Below, piece after piece: positions 25,948 through 39,500 of a DNA stretch of 64,000 nt; position 1 is the first letter of the stretch, and each line of letters begins with the position of its first letter. This DNA comes from Monosporascus cannonballus (Eukaryota; Ascomycota; Sordariomycetes; Xylariales). The translations under genes and the position numbers were made by a program. The notes under the pieces are model-generated. The model saw nothing but the letters and a program-made list of their open reading frames with translations, was not told where the DNA came from and did not search any database. The DNA is taken from NCBI GenBank assembly GCA_004154925.1, contig QJNS01000142.1:62001-126000 (forward strand). The letters run 5' to 3'.

Positions 25948-28900
25948 CTATTTTCTTTTTTTGAAAAGAAATCGTATTTTTAAAACATTATTTCAAATAA
26001 ATTCTTCTCGTTTTTAATTATATTTAATCGCATTTCTGAACGTCGTTTGTATAAAAGAAAACAACGCTATACTTTAATAATCTTAATTAAAATAAAATAT
26101 TTTGAAAGGAATATTGAATTTGCTTTTCACTCGTTTACAAATTTTGCTTATTAAATAATAAAAATAGTTTTTTGCTTCAAAAAATATATATGTTATAATT
26201 AGTTAGCGAATAAAATAAGTCTTTTTATTTTTATTATAAATTATTGTATCGCGGAAATTTGTTATTTTAAGAGAGATTGAATTACCAAAAGATTGTATTC
26301 AATTTTCTATTCGGGTATGTAATATTTATTATTAACTATAATAATATAAAATATAAAATATTATATTTTTTCATTATGCTTTTCAATTCTTAAGTGAATT
26401 TAATAACTTTGAGCGTCATGAAAAGAAAATAGGAATAAATTTTTATTCGTTTTAAAAAAAATTTAAACGTTATTAATTAAAGTTCCGTTGATTTGTATGT
26501 TTTATTTTTATAAAATATTAATTAAATCGTAATCTTAACTTTTATCGTTATTAATAATTTTGTTTTTAATTATTAAATATGCATAAAGTTGTGTACGAAT
26601 TTTTAAATAGTTTTGAAATTCAAATATTTTAACTTGAATTTTAAATAAATTGGTTTTTTGTTTAATTTTTTCCATTTGGTATATAATTTCGGCGTTTAAT
26701 TTTATATTCTGTTATTTCATATATATTATAATAATATCCGTCATTAACTTAATTAGGAAAGTGTAAAAAACGGTAAAACATTTAACTTTGACAAAAAGTT
26801 TAAACTACTATTTATTTATTCAAATCTTTCTTTCTAGATTTGAATAAATTAATAAATTCAAAGTTAAGTTTCTTTAAATAGGTTTATAATGAAAAATATT
26901 ATATTTTATTTTGAATAATTATTATGTTCAATTATTTTTTATTATAATATTAATATATGCAATCTTTTACGAAATTTTGAATTAATTTGATATTTTTAAT
27001 ATATTTAAATAATATCGACGCAAATATATTCCTAACAGGTATTCTTTTAAATATAGCGTCGAAATATATATTTTTAAAAGTATTTTAATATATCTATTAG
27101 AATTGGTATTATAAATTAATTACCTTATAATTAAGATCATATCGGAGATACGTTTTAATTATTTAATTTAATTATTTCTTTAATTCATTTAATTGAAGTT
27201 TAAACATATTAAATATCTCATAGTTTAAATAAACTTAAAATACTATTTATAGGTTTTAAAAATATAATTAAAAAATATATGCTTTATTTCCTATTACTAG
27301 ATTAATTATTAATTAAAAAGTATAAAACTATTAGTAATACTGAAAGACGATTCTAAAATTTATGTTATTTTTTTAAAAAAAAATTATAACCAATAATTGT
27401 CAAAATAATAAATTTATTAAAATTATATTAAAATTTAAAAAAACTTTATTTACTTATATAACTTACATTTAAATGTACTGCATTAAATTTATTTCATATT
27501 TTTCATACTATAAAATTTAAGTAACTTTTAGATTTTAATAAATTATTATTATTATAATTAAGATATATTATGTAATACGTTTCATAACAGTATATTTTAT
27601 TAAAAATATAATTACTTTTAATAAAAAACTTGGAAATTTAATTATTTATTTAAAATATATAAATTTTTGTGTCTTATAATTATTACTTTTTATATATTTT
27701 AATTTGAATAATATATATAAAGTCTAATTTAGTAAATTTTTCTTTTTGAAAATATTTAAATTTATTAAAATTATAATAATAATTCAATTAATATTTATCT
27801 CTCTCTGTATTAATTATTTTATTATTTTATTAACAGATATAAAATATATTATTAAATGTGAATTTTGAAGTTATATCAATATATTTAATTATAAATAATT
27901 ATTATCAAGCTTTTAATAATTATAATTCGAAAACTTCAAAATATTCATATAAGGTATAATATATGTTTAATCTTTTAATAACATCAGTGTGCACTCTATT
28001 AGTTTTATTTAAACATGAAACAGAAATTTGTAATAATTAGTAAATTAAAATATATTTATATATATTTATATTAAAATGCGTTTAAAAGATTATTTTAATA
28101 TATCGTAAAATTATACAGGATTTTGAATAATTTATTTTGTATTTATAAAGTCTTTTATAACCAATTTATAATTTACCACGGTGCAAAAATTATCACCTTA
28201 AATAAATATATGTCATATTTATATTTCATGTTGTAAAATATATTCAATTATAGATAAAAATATCTAATAAAAGTAATAAATTGTTTTCGTAATATATAAT
28301 GTATTATTTGATAGAAACCCTTAATATATTTAGAACTGGTAGTAGTTTAATTAAATATTATAAATTATCAACTTTCATAAAATTTAGTTTATATTTTAAA
28401 AGTTAAATATTACATTTTTAAATTAGTAATAATTTATTATATATTACAGTTTTTTATTTTCTAAATCTAAAACGTACAAATTATTTTATAATGTAATTGT
28501 TTGAATACATTTTAAAAAAACGTAATTTATTTTTGTTAAAAATATAAATAAAATGAAATATAATCAACAATTCTTTAAAATATTATTTAATAATATTTAT
28601 TATTATATTTTCCCAAATTTTAATACTATTTATAATTATCTATAATTAAAACCTTCCATTTCTATATTAATTTAAACGTTAAATATTTTATATTATTCTT
28701 TTAATTTAAAATTTAATATTTTAAATCTCATTTTAAAAATAAAAATGATGCGTAATATTGTTGTACTTTTAATTTTTTTTCTTATATTAATATATATTAT
28801 TTTTATAGATGAAATGTTAAAAATCCAAATGTCTATATATTGATAAAAGAAAACCTTTGTTTACAATTGTTTTGATTAATTATATCGTCAGATTAAAATA

Positions 28901-30993
28901 TCTATAATTATTCCAAAAATATATTGACATTTTTAAATAATGATATATTAATATTATTTATTTAATATAATTTTTAAATATAAACCTTACCATAATGAAA
29001 TTCGTATTAAATCTTTTAACTTTAAACGAAAATATAACTTTCAGTAATTATGACAATATCAAATCTTAACCCATATTTATATCATAATTTACATTTCTAA
29101 AAATATATTTATAGTAATATGATTTCGTTTTAAAACTTTGAAACTTATTATTATAATATGTTAATGCGTTTTAATTATTATTACGAAAATAATAAAGTTA
29201 TTAAAAACTTTTATTATCATATTTAAAGACTTTTTAAAAAATTTAAAATTTCGTTATTTTGCATCTCTCTATAAATACCGCCTTTTAATTCTTTTCGAAT
29301 TTATTAAATTTTATTAATATATTCCCATTTAACGCTTTATACTATTATATTTCGTACTTTTAATCCTATATTTATATATCGAAAATTCTATAATATTTTT
29401 TAATTTATTAAAATTTAAATATAGAATAATTAATAAACCTAAATATTAAATAATAGTTAATTACATTATATTATTATGAGCTTTTGTATTATTTAAATAA
29501 ACATATAAATTTTTATTTTAATATCTTTTAAGATTTATGAAAATATTAATTAAAATTAAGATTTGGCAGTACATTTTTACTAACACTTTTTATCATATAT
29601 TAAAATAATGTTTTTGCGAATAAATAATTATATTAATTATTAATCTTAAATTCTAAGTATATTATAAATGTTGTGTTTTAATTTAATTTATAAAACATTT
29701 TATTTATAAAAATAATTTACAAAACAATGATTTAAAAGTGCTTATATTATTTATTTTACATTAGGTCCTTTTATTATTAACAATATATAATATATATTCG
29801 ACCGTATTAATTAAAAACGTTATTATAAAGATTTTGTATCTATTTTTAAAAAAGTTTATCTTTTGAATATTTTTCAAATTAATATTTCTTTTATTTAGTA
29901 TCAACTTCTTTATTAAAGTTAAATATTTTTGTATTATTTTTAATTATATTCATAATAGTGTTATTGTTTTTTACATTATTTTCAAACTATTTTAAATATA
30001 TATAAATAAATACTTTCTTTTAATTTAATTGAGATATTCCACGTAATATATATCATTTATAAATAATATCAATCTTTATAAAGTTTAGTACAATATCATA
30101 AAAAGTGTTAATATATTTAAAAGTAACATTGATTACAAATTAAATTTTATTATTATTTATATTTTTTTATTATATATATATTTAACGTATGTTCGATTCT
30201 TTATTTTAATAATTATAATTACATAATTTAAAAAGATTCGAATTAATTGATTTTAAAAATTCATTTCAAAATTTCGAATTCTTCGAAAAACTTAATAACT
30301 CATATTTTCTAGATTTAATATAGTTTAATCATTCAATAAATATATGGATTATTAGCCTTAAATATTAGTTGTAATATTATAATTATTAAATTTATATTTC
30401 GGGTTTTATTTTTTCGTTTATTCTTTCGGAAACTTTTATTAATATTTATCTTATTTTAAAGCGTTACATTTTTATAAATTAAATAATATAAATCTTTATA
30501 ATAAGTTTTAAATGCGCAATTAGAATTATACTCAGTCGCTTTGTTATAAATCTTATTCGAAAAATAAACATAATAAGTTAATTACAAAAACTCAAAATAT
30601 ATTTGGTAATGTATTAAAAATCATTATAATCTTTTTAAAATGTTATAAAATAACCTAAATTTAAAAAAACTATAACTTGTTTTAAAGTCTTTTAATAAAA
30701 TTTATTTAAACAACTTAATTTACTTTAAGAAATTTCCTAATATGGGAAATTTTATTTTTGGTTTCGAACTTTTCGTAAACCGTTTAAATTAATTCGATAA
30801 AACTTACGTTTTTATCCGTACAATAAACAAAACGTATATTTTAAAAATGCAATCGTTTAAAACCCTTTTTCTTAATTAAATTATTCTTTTAAAAATAAAC
30901 ATATATTTTTTAAACATTTAGTAAATTAATTATTTATTAAAAATAATTTTAATAATATTATTTAAAGTTTAACGGTATACTTAAACAAAACTT
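25948..30993. other. E4 interior, extreme AT desert
   Basis: About 5 kb with almost no C or G, presumably the erased coding region of E4. The one structural feature seen is a hairpin at 26782-26867. Confidence 0.5.
26782..26867. repeat. inverted repeat / hairpin
   Basis: Perfect 14-bp arms (26814-26827 and 26836-26849, AGATTTGAATAAAT on the right) enclose an 8-nt loop. A further 9-bp outer pair (26782-26790 with 26859-26867, TTAACTTTG/CAAAGTTAA) lies beyond an asymmetric bulge. Confidence 0.7.
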
Positions 30994-31346
30994 TATAATA
31001 TAAAACGGTTAAAAATTTAATCAACGATTAAATTAAAATCGAACAAATTTATATGAATAAAAATGTCGTAAACATTTAAATAATAAGCAATTATATTTAA
31101 ATTTTATAATATTAAAAATATTTCCGATAACAAATGTTTCTTATAAATTTATACTATTTCAATTGTAAATTTCACGAATGTATGTATTTTTATCGATTTA
31201 CTAATTTACTACAAAAAAATTAATAATCCGGCTCATTGGCTTATTACCAGTAAGTTAATAATCCGTTACGTAACCTAACTCACTTAGTCTTTTGGCTGTT
31301 TCTATTACGACCGTTCCTGGAGGTCGTAACTTGTCAGGTCGTAACA
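30994..31346 (-). repeat. E4 right LTR
   Basis: A 353-bp copy whose right part (31228-31346) is little affected by RIP. It ends GTAACA, followed by CTACA. Confidence 0.72.
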
Positions 31347-31352
31347 CTACAA

Positions 31353-31471
31353 TATATAGAAGACTTCCTAGCCACCGTTCCCTAAAGCTTAATTTTAACA
31401 AGACAATTTTCACTTCCCACACTTTATGCAACCTTATCTCCCGATCTGGTTAACCATGACAGTTAGCCAGC
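31353..31471 (+). repeat. R4 repeat, uninterrupted copy
   Basis: A 119-bp copy of the repeat that E1 split (3113-3171 plus 11967-12027). It shows what the empty E1 target looked like. It retains more C and G than the other copy. Confidence 0.68.
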
Positions 31472-31671
31472 CATATATGCTATAACATACTAATTAAAGA
31501 AGGCTACGCTTTGATCGAAGAATATATGTTTTGTTACTAGGCTACACAAAAACAATGACGCGTGTAAAAAAGCTGCGCAATTAGCTGAATACAACAACAT
31601 AACTGATGTCCCCTATATCTGACATAAGACCAGTTGTACGCTCACGGAGCTTCATCTGTATTACATCTTCA

Positions 31672-34033
31672 TTAGACCGTCTTCTTCCGGATAGACACAA
31701 AATTTTCTTCCAACATATCTCCCATGGGCTCCCTATAATATTGAGTCACTGCCGTGAGATGCCACGTTTCCCTATCTCGGCCCTCCTCTTTTAGGGACCT
31801 GTAAATATCCTTATCCGGAATTGTAGTCGCGTTGTATAGTCCATTCTCATCAACAACCACTGCAGCCTGCGTGAAGGCCTGCCAGACATTCGACAACAAC
31901 GTATGGCAGCTCCAGGAGGCGAAACAGGCAACGGCTATTGCGACAAGTATTAGGTGGATGAGTAGCAGAGCGGTGACAGAAGCAAACCCGATGCTCCTGG
32001 CGGGGATGTAGTAGCTTTCCGTAATTGTGATCGTGCCGTTTTCGAGTATGTCGAAGTAAGGGGCGAGGTGGTAATACGCCATTTGCGTGAGAACGGTGAA
32101 CACAGCTTGTAGTGCCAATGCAGGGCTATTCGTTTCTTCGAGAGAGTCCATAAATATGGCCATCAGGCGGTGATTTACGGTCCGGATGTTGCCCGGAACA
32201 TAGATATCTGTAATACAATTCGTGCATAACATCAGAGCATCGATAGGATGGATAGGTTGTATTGTCAAAAACGTCATGTCAACGTCGAACGATTTGATAT
32301 TGTGTCCTGGGTTAGGGAGCATTTGGTCCTTGTAGCCAGGGTCGAGTTCCAATTTTAGAAGACCCCTCTCCTCCAGCGTTAAGCTATCGTTGGTGGCTCC
32401 CAGCTGCCGCCGCACCGATTCTGTATCAAGCTGGGTGACCGGATAGTTGTCGATTAAAGTTGTCTTGATGGAGATCTGGGGCTCTTCTCGATCTCCAAGG
32501 CTTTCAGCCGACACGAGACGAGTGGAGTTGCTAAACCGTCTATTCTTTTAGTTAGCAAAGACATGGGGATGTATTCGAGATGATAGTTCATAGGGTTTCC
32601 TGTTGAGGCGGACCGTACCGGCTATCGTAACACATAGTCACACGCATGTCGGAGCCCAACGGAGCAGTCTGGCTAGGGGGTGGGATGAGCTTTGCCCACA
32701 CTCCATCGTCGTTTGTGCTCCACACATCTTGGGTGTTTATCCGTGCGGCAGTCGTATTTGTATGGTCAAACAATAGATACACCGTTCCGCCTAAAGTGTT
32801 AAATGTCAATGGGGATTTAAGACCCTCGTAGAAATTTAGAGGGCACAGGGTAAACGAAGGCTCGCCAAAGCCCAGAGAGTTTGTTACATCGAACTGATTA
32901 GCGGGGCAGCTGAAATTGGCTGGCAGGTTGGATGCCGTAGAGGGTAAAAGTGGGATATGGGTACTAGGAGTTGCGTGACCTTGAAGATAGGGAGAGTGAA
33001 CGTAGCCGCTAGGGCTTGGTATGTCGAAGAAGATAATGTTTCCAAGGACCGGCCGGATACAAGCAACCCTCGTATCTAACATGGTGCTGTATCCATGGTA
33101 TCGATCAAGTCCCATTCTCGTCAGTTTCGAGGATATAGGCAAGAAACTCCGCACCGTCACGCCTGTATCATGTACAGCATCAGAGAAACGCCTGTAGCCG
33201 GGATCGTTATACTCGGCGAATACCGTGAACTCGCTCGGAGTAGCTGTCCAGAGGGCGCCCGAATATGACATCTGATTTGTTAGCTGCTGTGAGATGGATG
33301 GTCCGTATGATACATTGAGTTGGTTTGTTTGGTTGATAGTCAGTGCGGGTACGGTATCGAAATCCGAGAGAAGAATGGTCGAGCTAAACTGCAAAGCAAT
33401 AGAGGTTAGGATCAGGCAGAGACCGAGGATCCCCACAAACGGCGGGGCAGAGATTGATTCCAACATGATGCGGCTTGTAACGAGCAGACCTGGGTTGGCG
33501 AAGCGTAATATAGATACGTCTGGGACACGCGGCAGATGGACATGTGATTCTAGGAGAACAGATGCAACCAGCGAGATCGCAGTAGTCGTTTGAGTAGAGA
33601 CGACCAGGCGGATGAGAAGCGACGCCAGTGTTACCATAATCGGAAGCGAGGCATGCTCTACGCAATAACGCCATGGAGACCGTTGTTTATCGCCGAACCA
33701 TATGTATGTGAGGAAGGAAAGCGCCGCAACGAGGATCGAGGCGCCGAATAGCAAAATGAAAGTGGAAACCGCTCCAAGCCTTTTGAATAGGCCTCGGACC
33801 ATGATGCTCGCCATCTGCACGAAGAGGGGCGGTGTACCCGCTTCAATGCTTGCCAGAGCACTGAGCGCCTTCGTGAAGACGACGATTTCGAGAGGCGGGG
33901 AGAGGCCAACGGCAGGCGACTCCAGTCGTGTGAATTCAAACACGCTAGTAGATTGCACCCGCAATATGGGATGATCTAAATATAGGATTGCAAACCTGAT
34001 TAATGTTACAACCGTGGTGTTTTGGTGTCCCAT
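31672..34033 (-). CDS. fungal polytopic membrane protein, two exons
   Basis: A minus-strand gene of 760 codons. Exon 1 is 34033-32619 (ATG, MGHQNTT) and exon 2 is 32539-31672 (TAA). The 79-bp intron starts GTACGG, has a GCTAAC branch site and ends AATAG; splicing restores frame (...CYDSR|RFSNSTR...). Hydrophobic segments lie near residues 89-113, 129-145, 197-222 and 656-681. The stretch between the third and fourth is about 430 residues, with several N-x-S/T sites (NQT, NVS, NFS, NTT, NST), so it is probably extracytoplasmic and glycosylated. The C-terminal tail of about 80 residues is charged. The topology fits large uncharacterised fungal plasma-membrane families resembling DUF3176-type proteins, but I do not assign the family firmly. 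The ORF is free of RIP stops, so it is probably functional. The 5' end is suspect: LTR sequence starts about 10 bp upstream of the ATG, so an upstream exon or promoter may have been lost. Confidence 0.8.
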
Positions 34034-34043
34034 TGCCTCATCA

Positions 34044-34214
34044 TGATCAGGACCCCATTTTAGAGGTTATGGCTGCGCCTGCGGCGCAGCAGCCAGCTAT
34101 AGCTTCTGATCAAGAAGTAACTGTTAATGGTTCAATACACTAACCAAACCCCTTTAAGAATCCCACCCACAAAAATAATAAAACCTCCAAAATAAACCCT
34201 GATATCAAATTGTG
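34044..34214 (-). repeat. E4-family LTR fragment (U3-like part only)
   Basis: About 170 bp aligning with 52701-52841, the right part of the solo LTR E6; the left head of that LTR is absent. The two copies share a TTTTA.AGGTT block and a TGCGCCTGC block, and both end just before an ATTTTTT run. A perfect hairpin of 8-bp arms with a 3-nt loop (GCTGCGCC/GGCGCAGC) sits at 34072-34090. The fragment begins about 10 bp from the start codon of the membrane-protein gene. Confidence 0.7.
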
Positions 34215-35898
34215 ATTTTTTGGGCTTATTTTGCATATCCTTATATAAATCTTCAGAAATTAATAAAACAAATTTTATAAATATCACCTTAATTTAATGT
34301 TATTTAAATTATAATTACGAAACGTTAATATAAAATTCCAATCTTTACCTTGTTATATACGTTTAATCCTAATTAGGATTAAATTAACATTAGTAATTCA
34401 AAAAAATAACTGAATATTGCGTTATATATATATTAAAACTTTTTATTTTATTTTTATTAACACAATAATAATATAATCTTACAAACTAAAATAATAATAT
34501 ATAAACCTTAAAATCGTTTATAATAAATCGCGAAATATATTTTTAATTCATTAAATACGAGCAATATATTTAAAAAGTAAAGATAAATATGTTAAAGTTT
34601 CGAGTATATAATTTTTGAAATTATTATATTTATTTTTGTTTCATGCTTTTGTATATGTTTTATCGATATAAACTTAATTAACTTATATATTAACGTTATA
34701 TATAGAATTAATAACCTTATAAAACTTTTACGTCGTCGATTTATTCGCCTTATATTAAATGTTATAATTGGCGGATAAGGTCGTACTTTATAAAAAATAA
34801 ATCGATATAATACATAATCTGGTTTTCGAAAACTTTAACGTTTTTTTCGTTATTAAGATAAATTTTACAAAATTCTTAATTATTTTATATTTTATTCTTA
34901 TCTTAATTTCTGCACATAAACCGGGCCTAATTTTAACGAATCTTAACTGTATATTTATTAAATAATATAATTATATTATTTAGATTTTAAATAACTATTA
35001 AAATGTTACTTCTAAATAATTATATTAAATATTGTTTTGGAAAAACGATATAAATAAATTATAATTAACGAAGCGTATTTATTATTATAATTTAAAAGTT
35101 TCTAATATAAATATCTTTATCTCTGTAACTTATATTGTTTTTTTCTTATCTAAATATATTAATATAGATGTATTATTATCCTTAATAACTTTATTAACAA
35201 ATTACAAAATATAATAGCTTTTGTTGAACTAACAACATAATTAAATATAAATATAAAGCAAAAACCCGATATCCTAATATTAATTATCTCGAAACCGATT
35301 GTATTATTTTTCTTATATTTAAAAATTAACGCTTAAATTAAATACATGTAAATTTCCTAGTAATTATTTCATTCCAATTATTATATCATACTTTTAAAGT
35401 TTAAATTCATAATATATGTTTTATTATTTAAGTATTATTTATATTACGAATACAACGAAAATTAAGAAATTTCGAAATTATTTAATTAAAATTATAATAA
35501 ATCGGCAAATCTATTGAAATATATAAACAAATTATTAAATTTTATAATTTCGAAATATTCCACAGAAACTGAATTTGCAGATGTTAAAATTTAAAATACA
35601 AGATTTTCTTTACGTATAATTATACTTATAATTGTATTTAAATTATAAAAATCTATTTTAGGTATAAATTATATAATATAATAAAATATTTCGTAAAATA
35701 TTTCGGTTGCAAGTTTATACTAATAATGTAATAATATAATTTATAATTACAAGTAATTCAATATAATGAATTATAAATAAATTATGGAATTTATATTTTA
35801 TATAAAATTGAATAAATATAAAATTACTTTATTTATTTTACAAAAATTAAATTGATAAAAAAAACTCCAAATCTCGTAAATGGAACATTATATTATAT
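34215..35898. other. AT-rich spacer
   Basis: RIP-like AT-rich DNA with no recognised gene, repeat end or protein motif. Confidence 0.45.
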
Positions 35899-35903
35899 AT
35901 TAA

Positions 35904-36341
35904 TGTTACAGGAACAGGGGTTCCTGTCTCGAGGAGACCAACCTTTAAGGCCTAGCGCGGACTTGTCACGGCTAAACGCCGGACGAACGGCTTGGCCCTT
36001 AAGATGATCTAGTTGATTTAGGTGATTTAAGTGATTTGGACTAGATCACATAGATCATATAGATCACATAGATTTACGATATACTTATTTTGGGAATTGG
36101 GATATATATAATGGATCGGTTTTTTATATAAATAGCACTTACTTAGTTTCGCTCCTTAGCTATTAATCTAAGCTTTTAGTTCAGAGGCAACTGTACCATT
36201 CTTTAATTAAGGGAAAAGTTTTTAAATCTTTTTAACGAACAGATTATTAAATTATTCCTCGCCCTATTATTACCTGCAAATTAAGACCCCATTTCGGATA
36301 CTGCTTATACCTCCAGGTGGATGTATGACAGGTTCGTTACA
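35904..36341 (+). repeat. E5 5' LTR
   Basis: A 438-bp copy with an inverted GGAACAGGGGTTCC word near its start and a run of GATCACATAGATCA-type words at about 36043-36072. A TATATATAATGG/TTTTTTATATAAATAG segment at about 36103-36145 is a plausible core promoter. Confidence 0.95.
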
Positions 36342-36589
36342 TTTTGATAGCTCCTTAATCAATAGCCGACGAATGGTTCAAGGCCCAGTTGGGCATGAGC
36401 TTTTTTGAACTCGGTATAGACGACAGTACAGGACGACGTTTAGAAGACAAATAACATACTCGATTTCCGTCATTAGCCAGTAAAGGATTAGTAACCAGAC
36501 TAGATAATTTACCCCTTATCGAAAAAGTTCTTTAACGGATTAATAATATGGTACCCCTTATTACTCGATTTTAAGGAGGACCATTTTCG

Positions 36590-39500
36590 CAGCCCAGACA
36601 GCAATTTACCCCGGCCCCTAAGGATATTATCGAAGTCCAGGAAAAGGAGTCGGAAAAGGAGGTAGCTAAGAAAGGAGCTGAAGAAAAATATGGAGCTGAG
36701 GTTTTAAAGGGAAAAGAAAAGGCATTAAAGCGTTCGATTAAGGAAAAAGAACTTATTACGGAAAAAAAAATTGGATTTCTTGGCGTAAAAGGTTCAGAGT
36801 TTGGAGCAGGAGAATGCTTAACTCGCCAAAGGAAAAAAAACGACTTTTTCTTAGTTTAGCTCCCTTAGGGGATGAAGCCAAGGAAGTGGTTTTCGACCAC
36901 CTTCGTTCGGAACAAACTAAATACGCAAAGGAATTATTTTACCCCTTAGCTACCATGGAATGCTAGACGTTAAGGGCTATAAGCCGAACCCCCCTAAACC
37001 TTATAATAGATCTGAGGATTTAGAAAGATTCCTAGTACAGGCCAAATTTTACCTTAAATTTTATAAGAATTCTTTAACCGAAAATTATCAGAAGGTAATG
37101 GTTATCTTATAACTACTTATTAGGAAAGTTTTTTTGTAATTCGAACTTATTATAAAAGATTACTTAAAGAATTACCCGGATAATTCTTCGGATATAACCA
37201 ATTATATCTTTAGCAAATATAACCATTTCGAAAAACGGATACAAGTTTTATTTGGAAACCCCGACAAAAAACAAAACGCTATTAAATAGCTATATCTTCT
37301 TTAGCAGATTAAGTTAGCCGCCAAGTACACGACAGAATTTAATTGCTTTGCTGCCATTTCCAATTTATCAAAGGATACGTTATTTTACCTTTATTACAAT
37401 GGCCTAAAGCCTTTAGTTAAGGATAAAATGTATAAAGTACCCAAAATTAAATTTTTCCCGGAATATACCGATAAGGTTATTATTGCCGACCGGCGTATTT
37501 TTAACCGATACCTCGAAAAGAAAAGGATTAACAAATAAAGTAACGATAAAGGCTTTAGCAGCCGAAATAAAAAGGATAAAGGCAAGCTTTAAAAGGAAGC
37601 GAATACCGTTTCGAAGGAGCCTAAGAAAAATAAGTTTAAAATGGAGTGCTTTAATTATGGCAAAAAGGGATATTTTAAAAGCGAATATCGTTTTCCCGCC
37701 AAAAGGAACTCCAAAAAAGGAGGAATTCCTTAACCCCAGAAAAAAGTCAAAATAATTAAACAAGAAACCGACAGTAAGGCAGAAAAGGAGGAAAAAAAAG
37801 TTAGTTCGATTTCCTCCCAGTTAGAATTCATTATCGCCATAATTACTCAGATCCAAAGCGACATCCCAGAGTACGAGAATTATCCTATCTGTTAGGATTT
37901 TAAGGTTAAAGCCTGCAAATATTATTTAGGACAAACGGCTTCCAGGATAGCCATAAAGCTAGGATGCCTTTGTCATTTCGATACGCAAAGGTGTAAGATG
38001 TACGATACAAACGGTCAGTTTCGACCAGATATCAGTAATTACGGATAATTATCCCTAGAGTTTTACGAACTCCCAAAATATACCATTTACCGGAAAATAC
38101 CATTGGTAAACCTTCATAATTTGTTACATTTTACCGCTTGCTATTAAAACGATTATTTCGTTTATCTTAAAGCTAAAGAAGATAATAACTTTTGGCCTGG
38201 ATAGGACGAGAAGATACCTACCGAACCAGATAACGAATATGGATGCATAAAGACCCCCCGATAGCCAAAATACCCTAGGTTTTGTTACTTACATCCTAAC
38301 TCAGAACGGAGTTAAAAGGCCATATCGTAAGGATACTTATGTTACGCCCTAACGCTATGCATTCAATACGAGCTCCTAGATATGGAAATACCTTTTTCGG
38401 AGATATACTTTTCCAACCCTATGACTTAGAAAGTGCAAAACCAAAGGTTAAGCCAGAAAAAGACGGTTACTTTCGGATGCTAGTTAGGCAGGAAAAAATG
38501 GTATAAGTATATAAATAATCATTGCACCAAGCATATTGTTCGAAAAGACCGAAAATAAAAACGCTTTTTCGTAACTAAGCAATACCAGTCAAAAAATGCC
38601 AAAGGCTTTCGAAACTAAGGCATCGAAAAGCCTAAGTTTACAAAACCTTATGTAAAGCAACGAAAGAAATACTTAATCAAATTAAAATTCCCTTCCAGTA
38701 CAAAAACAAAACGTTTAAAGCCATAATTGATTTAGGAACCGAAGAAAATTTCATTTCCCCCTTAACAGCCGAGAAATACAGGATTTTCTAGAAGTACAAA
38801 TTAAAATCGTATAAGTTACGTACGGTAGATAAAAACTTATCCACATACGAAAATAAACGGATTCTTCGGAAAATTAAAGAATTCCCAATGTAAATTTAAG
38901 GATACCAGGAATACGTTTTATTGGATATTACCGACATCTCTAAATACGATATTATTTTAGGAATACTTTAATTTTATTCCAGCAACTTACGAATCGATTA
39001 AAAAAAACGAATACTTTTTTGGGACGAAATACCCGAAAAGGACGACTAAGAAATTTGTTATGTTATTAAGGAAATACGGATTCCTAATTAACTTTTTACA
39101 GTACCTCCGGAGTACCAAAAATTTAAGCGATTATTTAAAAATAAAGAAAATTACGAGCTACCGCTATATGGTTAATAGGACTATCGGATACCTATTAAAG
39201 AAAAACATTATCCAAAGCTTTACAAAATCTATTACATAAACCCAGAAAAATCGAAGGCCTTATAGAAAAGCATACAACTAAATCTGAAAAAAGGATACAT
39301 TCAGCTTTCCAATTCCCCTGTTAAATACCCTGTTCTTATGGTACCAAAAACCAAGGATAACAAGCAAAAGATCGATAAAAACGGAAACCCTATTTACCGA
39401 AAAATAATCGATTATAAATAATTAAACGATATTATAATCAAAAACGGATATCCCCTAATACTTATAAACATCTTAAAAAAAAACGCCAGTAAAGCCAAAT

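Larger units (their letters stand above)
25594..31346 (-). mobile_element. E4: decayed LTR element, class unresolved
   Basis: A 5753-bp interval bounded by direct repeats of 354 bp (25594-25947) and 353 bp (30994-31346). Flanking pentamers are TTATA (25589-25593) and CTACA (31347-31351), identical if two C-to-T RIP changes are allowed. The repeats share a head (RIP form TATAATA.., TGTAACGG in the solo copy at 52497) and a tail ending GTAACA. A purine-rich tract adjoins the left LTR when read on minus, suggesting minus orientation. The interior is about 85-90% AT and I found no surviving protein motif, so Gypsy versus Copia cannot be decided. Confidence 0.7.

Noticed and set aside
33294..33974. 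Several 90-99 codon open frames on both strands within the membrane-protein gene
   Set aside because: They overlap exon 1 of the intact minus-strand gene in other frames and show no features of their own.
37394..37763. Open frames of 63-116 codons on both strands
   Set aside because: They overlap the E5 gag/zinc-knuckle region in other frames; the collinear + gag frame explains the sequence.
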